A DNA stretch of 64,000 nt from CAMCXE01 sp036520615. Its GTDB lineage: Bacteria > Pseudomonadota > Gammaproteobacteria > Pseudomonadales > Cellvibrionaceae. The DNA is taken from NCBI GenBank assembly GCA_036520615.1, contig DATDJI010000028.1:62001-126000 (forward strand), written 5' to 3'. Below the pieces are notes generated by a model. The model was not told where the DNA came from, searched no databases, and saw only the letters and a program-made list of their open reading frames with translations. The number at the start of each line of letters is the position of its first letter. Positions within the stretch are counted from its first letter, which is position 1. The position numbers and the translations under genes are program-made. Below, in pieces: positions 62,293 to 64,000 of the stretch.

Positions 62293-62916
62293 ATGTTTAA
62301 AAGTTTAGCTGCCGATGTTTTAGGCTTAAGTGATATTGGCAAAATACTGGATAAAAAAGACTTCGATAAAGCCGATGTTGACGATTATGTATTTTCCGAA
62401 GACGGCGAGATTATTTATGTGGTAATTAAATCCAAGTCCGATGAATACTGTTTCACCAATAGCGCGATGATCCACCTGGACGGCAATTTAGCGCTTAGTA
62501 AAAAGCGCACGTTGCATCGCTATGTTTATAAACACAGCTCCATTAGCCATGTGCGCATCGAAACAGCAGGCACGGTGGATTTAGATGTAGAGTTAAAGTT
62601 TAAGATCGGCGATAAAGAGTTCTCTATTGATATAGATAAAAAACAAAGTGAGCGTGTGAAAGATATCTATAAAGCGCTATTTGTTATTTCGGAGAAATGC
62701 CGCGAAATACACCGGCAGATGGATACTCTTAAAAATACCCATGAGTCGGTAAATCGCATGTTTGTATTACGCGAATTGCCAGAGCAGGTGGTGTTGAGCT
62801 TGCCGGATATTATTAACCAAACCATTATTCAAGTGGAGGCGCAGTTTAACGAGCGCAGACGCGAAATACAGAACTATGATTTTTCTGAGGTATTCGCGCG
62901 TTATATTAAATGGTAG
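62293..62916 (+). CDS. PH domain-containing protein (bPH type with C-terminal extension)
   Basis: 207 residues; GAGGAGAAGG lies before the ATG. The N-terminal region (about 1-125: LDKKDFDKADVDDYVFSEDGEIIYV, SDEYCFTNSAMIHLDGN) is a bacterial PH-like domain (bPH_1); the rest is helical (KALFVISEKCREIHRQMDTL, IINQTIIQVEAQFNERR) like the YvbH extension. No membrane segment. Relatives form oligomeric rings of unknown role and are linked to stress or phage response in some bacteria. It is a single gene ending before a strong terminator. Confidence 0.85.
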   Translation: MFKSLAADVLGLSDIGKILDKKDFDKADVDDYVFSEDGEIIYVVIKSKSDEYCFTNSAMIHLDGNLALSKKRTLHRYVYKHSSISHVRIETAGTVDLDVELKFKIGDKEFSIDIDKKQSERVKDIYKALFVISEKCREIHRQMDTLKNTHESVNRMFVLRELPEQVVLSLPDIINQTIIQVEAQFNERRREIQNYDFSEVFARYIKW

Positions 62917-63131
62917 GGTTGCGAGTAGGAAGTTAATTCTACGCTTTTAACTGCGACTATTTTTTAAAAATAATACCAGCTGTTGACGACTAAAAAATGC
63001 TCGGTTTCTCGATGCCTGCATACGCCAATAACCGTTGCAAGATTTGTAAAAGCTTGAATGTAGTTGTAGTTATTAAAGCGCGCAATTCTCCGGCTCGAAT
63101 CAGGCAGGGCGGTGCTCCAGTGAACGGTTAG

Positions 63132-63170
63132 CCAATAAAAAAGCCAGCGTTACGCTGGCTTTTTTATTGG
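63132..63170. terminator. Bidirectional Rho-independent terminator
   Basis: CCAATAAAAAAGCCAGCG and its perfect reverse complement flank a 3-nt loop. A- and T-runs are on both sides, serving the PH-domain gene and the convergent GH43 gene. Confidence 0.95.
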
Positions 63171-63246
63171 AGACATTTTGCGTTTGAGTTATGTATTGGC
63201 CCGCGACGATGTTTCCTTAATTAATTTCTCCAATACGCTATTTGCC

Positions 63247-64000
63247 TTATTTAGTAAACCTATACCAATCCAAATTAAAGCGCCCTTTTGCACGGTAATA
63301 AACATCGTGCGTGCCTTTAATCCCAGATATTTTCGCAGTTTGCGTAGCTGGTGTGTTTAGCCCGCCGGTTGCTTTAACTGGAACAGTTGCCGTTGGCGCA
63401 CGGCTGATGTCATCCAAAATAATTTCCAATTGTGTATCCGCAGCGGCTGTCACGCGAAATTCGACGCTGGCAGCACCAGTACCAAAATCAACCTTAGCAA
63501 CTTTAATCCAGCTATTAGCTTCAAACACTACATTTAATGCACCGTCAGCGGATTTTTCTACTTCAATGCCAGTTTCTTTCTCCATGGTTTCCGCTTGCAC
63601 TAACATATAAGGATTAAACGGTTTAATTTGTGGTACTCCTTCTCTGCCCGCTTTTACGGTCATGCCGCCGTCGGTTGTATAATTTAATAAATCAACATTA
63701 ACAGAGCGTTGGAAATCGCTTTTGCCGCGTGCGTTGGCAATGGCTCGGTTGTGGTAAAAAATGTACCACTGGTTGCCCCATTGAATAATAGATTGGTGAT
63801 TATTATTGCCATTATCTTCCCATGGGTTAGGCAGCACTGTTCCCTTGTGTTTAAAGCCCGTAGTGGGATTATCACTCGTCATATAATCAATGCTGAGTTT
63901 GCCGTCGGGATCGGTTGAATAGGTATAGTAATAAACTCCGTTGCGTTTATGTACGTAAGCCGCTTCGAAAAAATGCGGAGGGTCAATTTTAATCGCGGGG
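63247..64000 (-). CDS. GH43-family arabinoxylan-active enzyme with C-terminal CBM6, 3' part
   Basis: The gene runs off the right edge; 250 C-terminal residues are present. The first part has PHFFEAAYVHKRNGVYYYTYS with the likely general-acid Glu of GH43, then HQSIIQWGNQWYIFYHNR. The C-terminal 130 residues (from about YMLVQAETM) form a CBM6 beta-sandwich, with FEANSWIKVAKVDFG, VEFRVTAAADTQLEI and the closing GRFNLDWYRF. The layout resembles arabinoxylan arabinofuranohydrolases (XynD/Axh type), which remove arabinose side chains. Signal peptide and catalytic base lie outside the window. Confidence 0.9.
   Translation of the reverse strand, partial: PAIKIDPPHFFEAAYVHKRNGVYYYTYSTDPDGKLSIDYMTSDNPTTGFKHKGTVLPNPWEDNGNNNHQSIIQWGNQWYIFYHNRAIANARGKSDFQRSVNVDLLNYTTDGGMTVKAGREGVPQIKPFNPYMLVQAETMEKETGIEVEKSADGALNVVFEANSWIKVAKVDFGTGAASVEFRVTAAADTQLEIILDDISRAPTATVPVKATGGLNTPATQTAKISGIKGTHDVYYRAKGRFNLDWYRFTK

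Overview
The window looks like chromosome from a free-living, polysaccharide-degrading gammaproteobacterium, most likely Cellvibrio or a close relative (Cellvibrionaceae). This is inferred from gene content, not from a database search. The pointers are polyserine linkers in a secreted lipoprotein, a CE2-type acetyl esterase, a GH43-CBM6 arabinoxylan-active enzyme, PEP-CTERM proteins, an MSHA-type pilus locus, a YbiT-type ABC-F protein and the carA-carB-greA order. GC content is moderate and most genes are closely packed.

Layout. 1-3864: end of an SMC-like MksEF/JetBC operon (plasmid defence or chromosome organisation). 3906-6682: LytS/LytTR-type two-component system. 7422-12938: a haem-c plus copper-monooxygenase lipoprotein, a TAP-family peptidase, a dead REP-associated transposase with REP-like hairpins, and a duplicated DoxX-like membrane protein. 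13318-15389: two tandem PEP-CTERM proteins with a candidate sigma-54 promoter. 15788-21000: an accessory island with two apparent toxin/immunity-style cassettes, bounded by short dispersed repeats. 21400-31045: a very large lipoprotein with a putative hydrolase region, a two-component-like beta-propeller diguanylate cyclase broken by a 2-nt frameshift, and a pair of secreted proteins of unknown function. 31516-32411: iron storage (bfd, bfr) behind a promoter with a Fur-box-like site. 32948-46716: a 13.7-kb MSHA-type pilus locus (mshM, L, N, E, G, then I/J/K-like genes, then prepilins) in non-canonical order. 47008-49716: ybiT and a CE2 esterase. 50126-55325: carA-carB-greA behind a promoter and a convincing attenuator. 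55410-62916: membrane proteins, a TraB/GumN-like protein, an AraC-type regulator, a translationally coupled SDR/DUF2269/DUF4166 operon, TrmO and a PH-domain protein. 63247-64000: 3' part of a GH43-CBM6 gene.

How the parts work together. The MSHA ATPase carries an N-terminal sequence matching the c-di-GMP-binding MshEN motif, so pilus activity is probably tuned by c-di-GMP. The adjacent diguanylate cyclase is frameshifted. CE2, GH43-CBM6 and perhaps the large lipoprotein fit plant cell-wall degradation. The accessory island is the most unusual part: a hydrolase-like protein with a glycine where the nucleophile serine should be, two paralogous downstream partners, a divergent lysozyme-like gene with an overlapping small secreted partner, two repeat families around them, and a decayed copy of the partner's 3' end about 10.8 kb away. 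The other strong structural find is a 1:2 / 2:3 / 3:4 pairing system in the carA leader.
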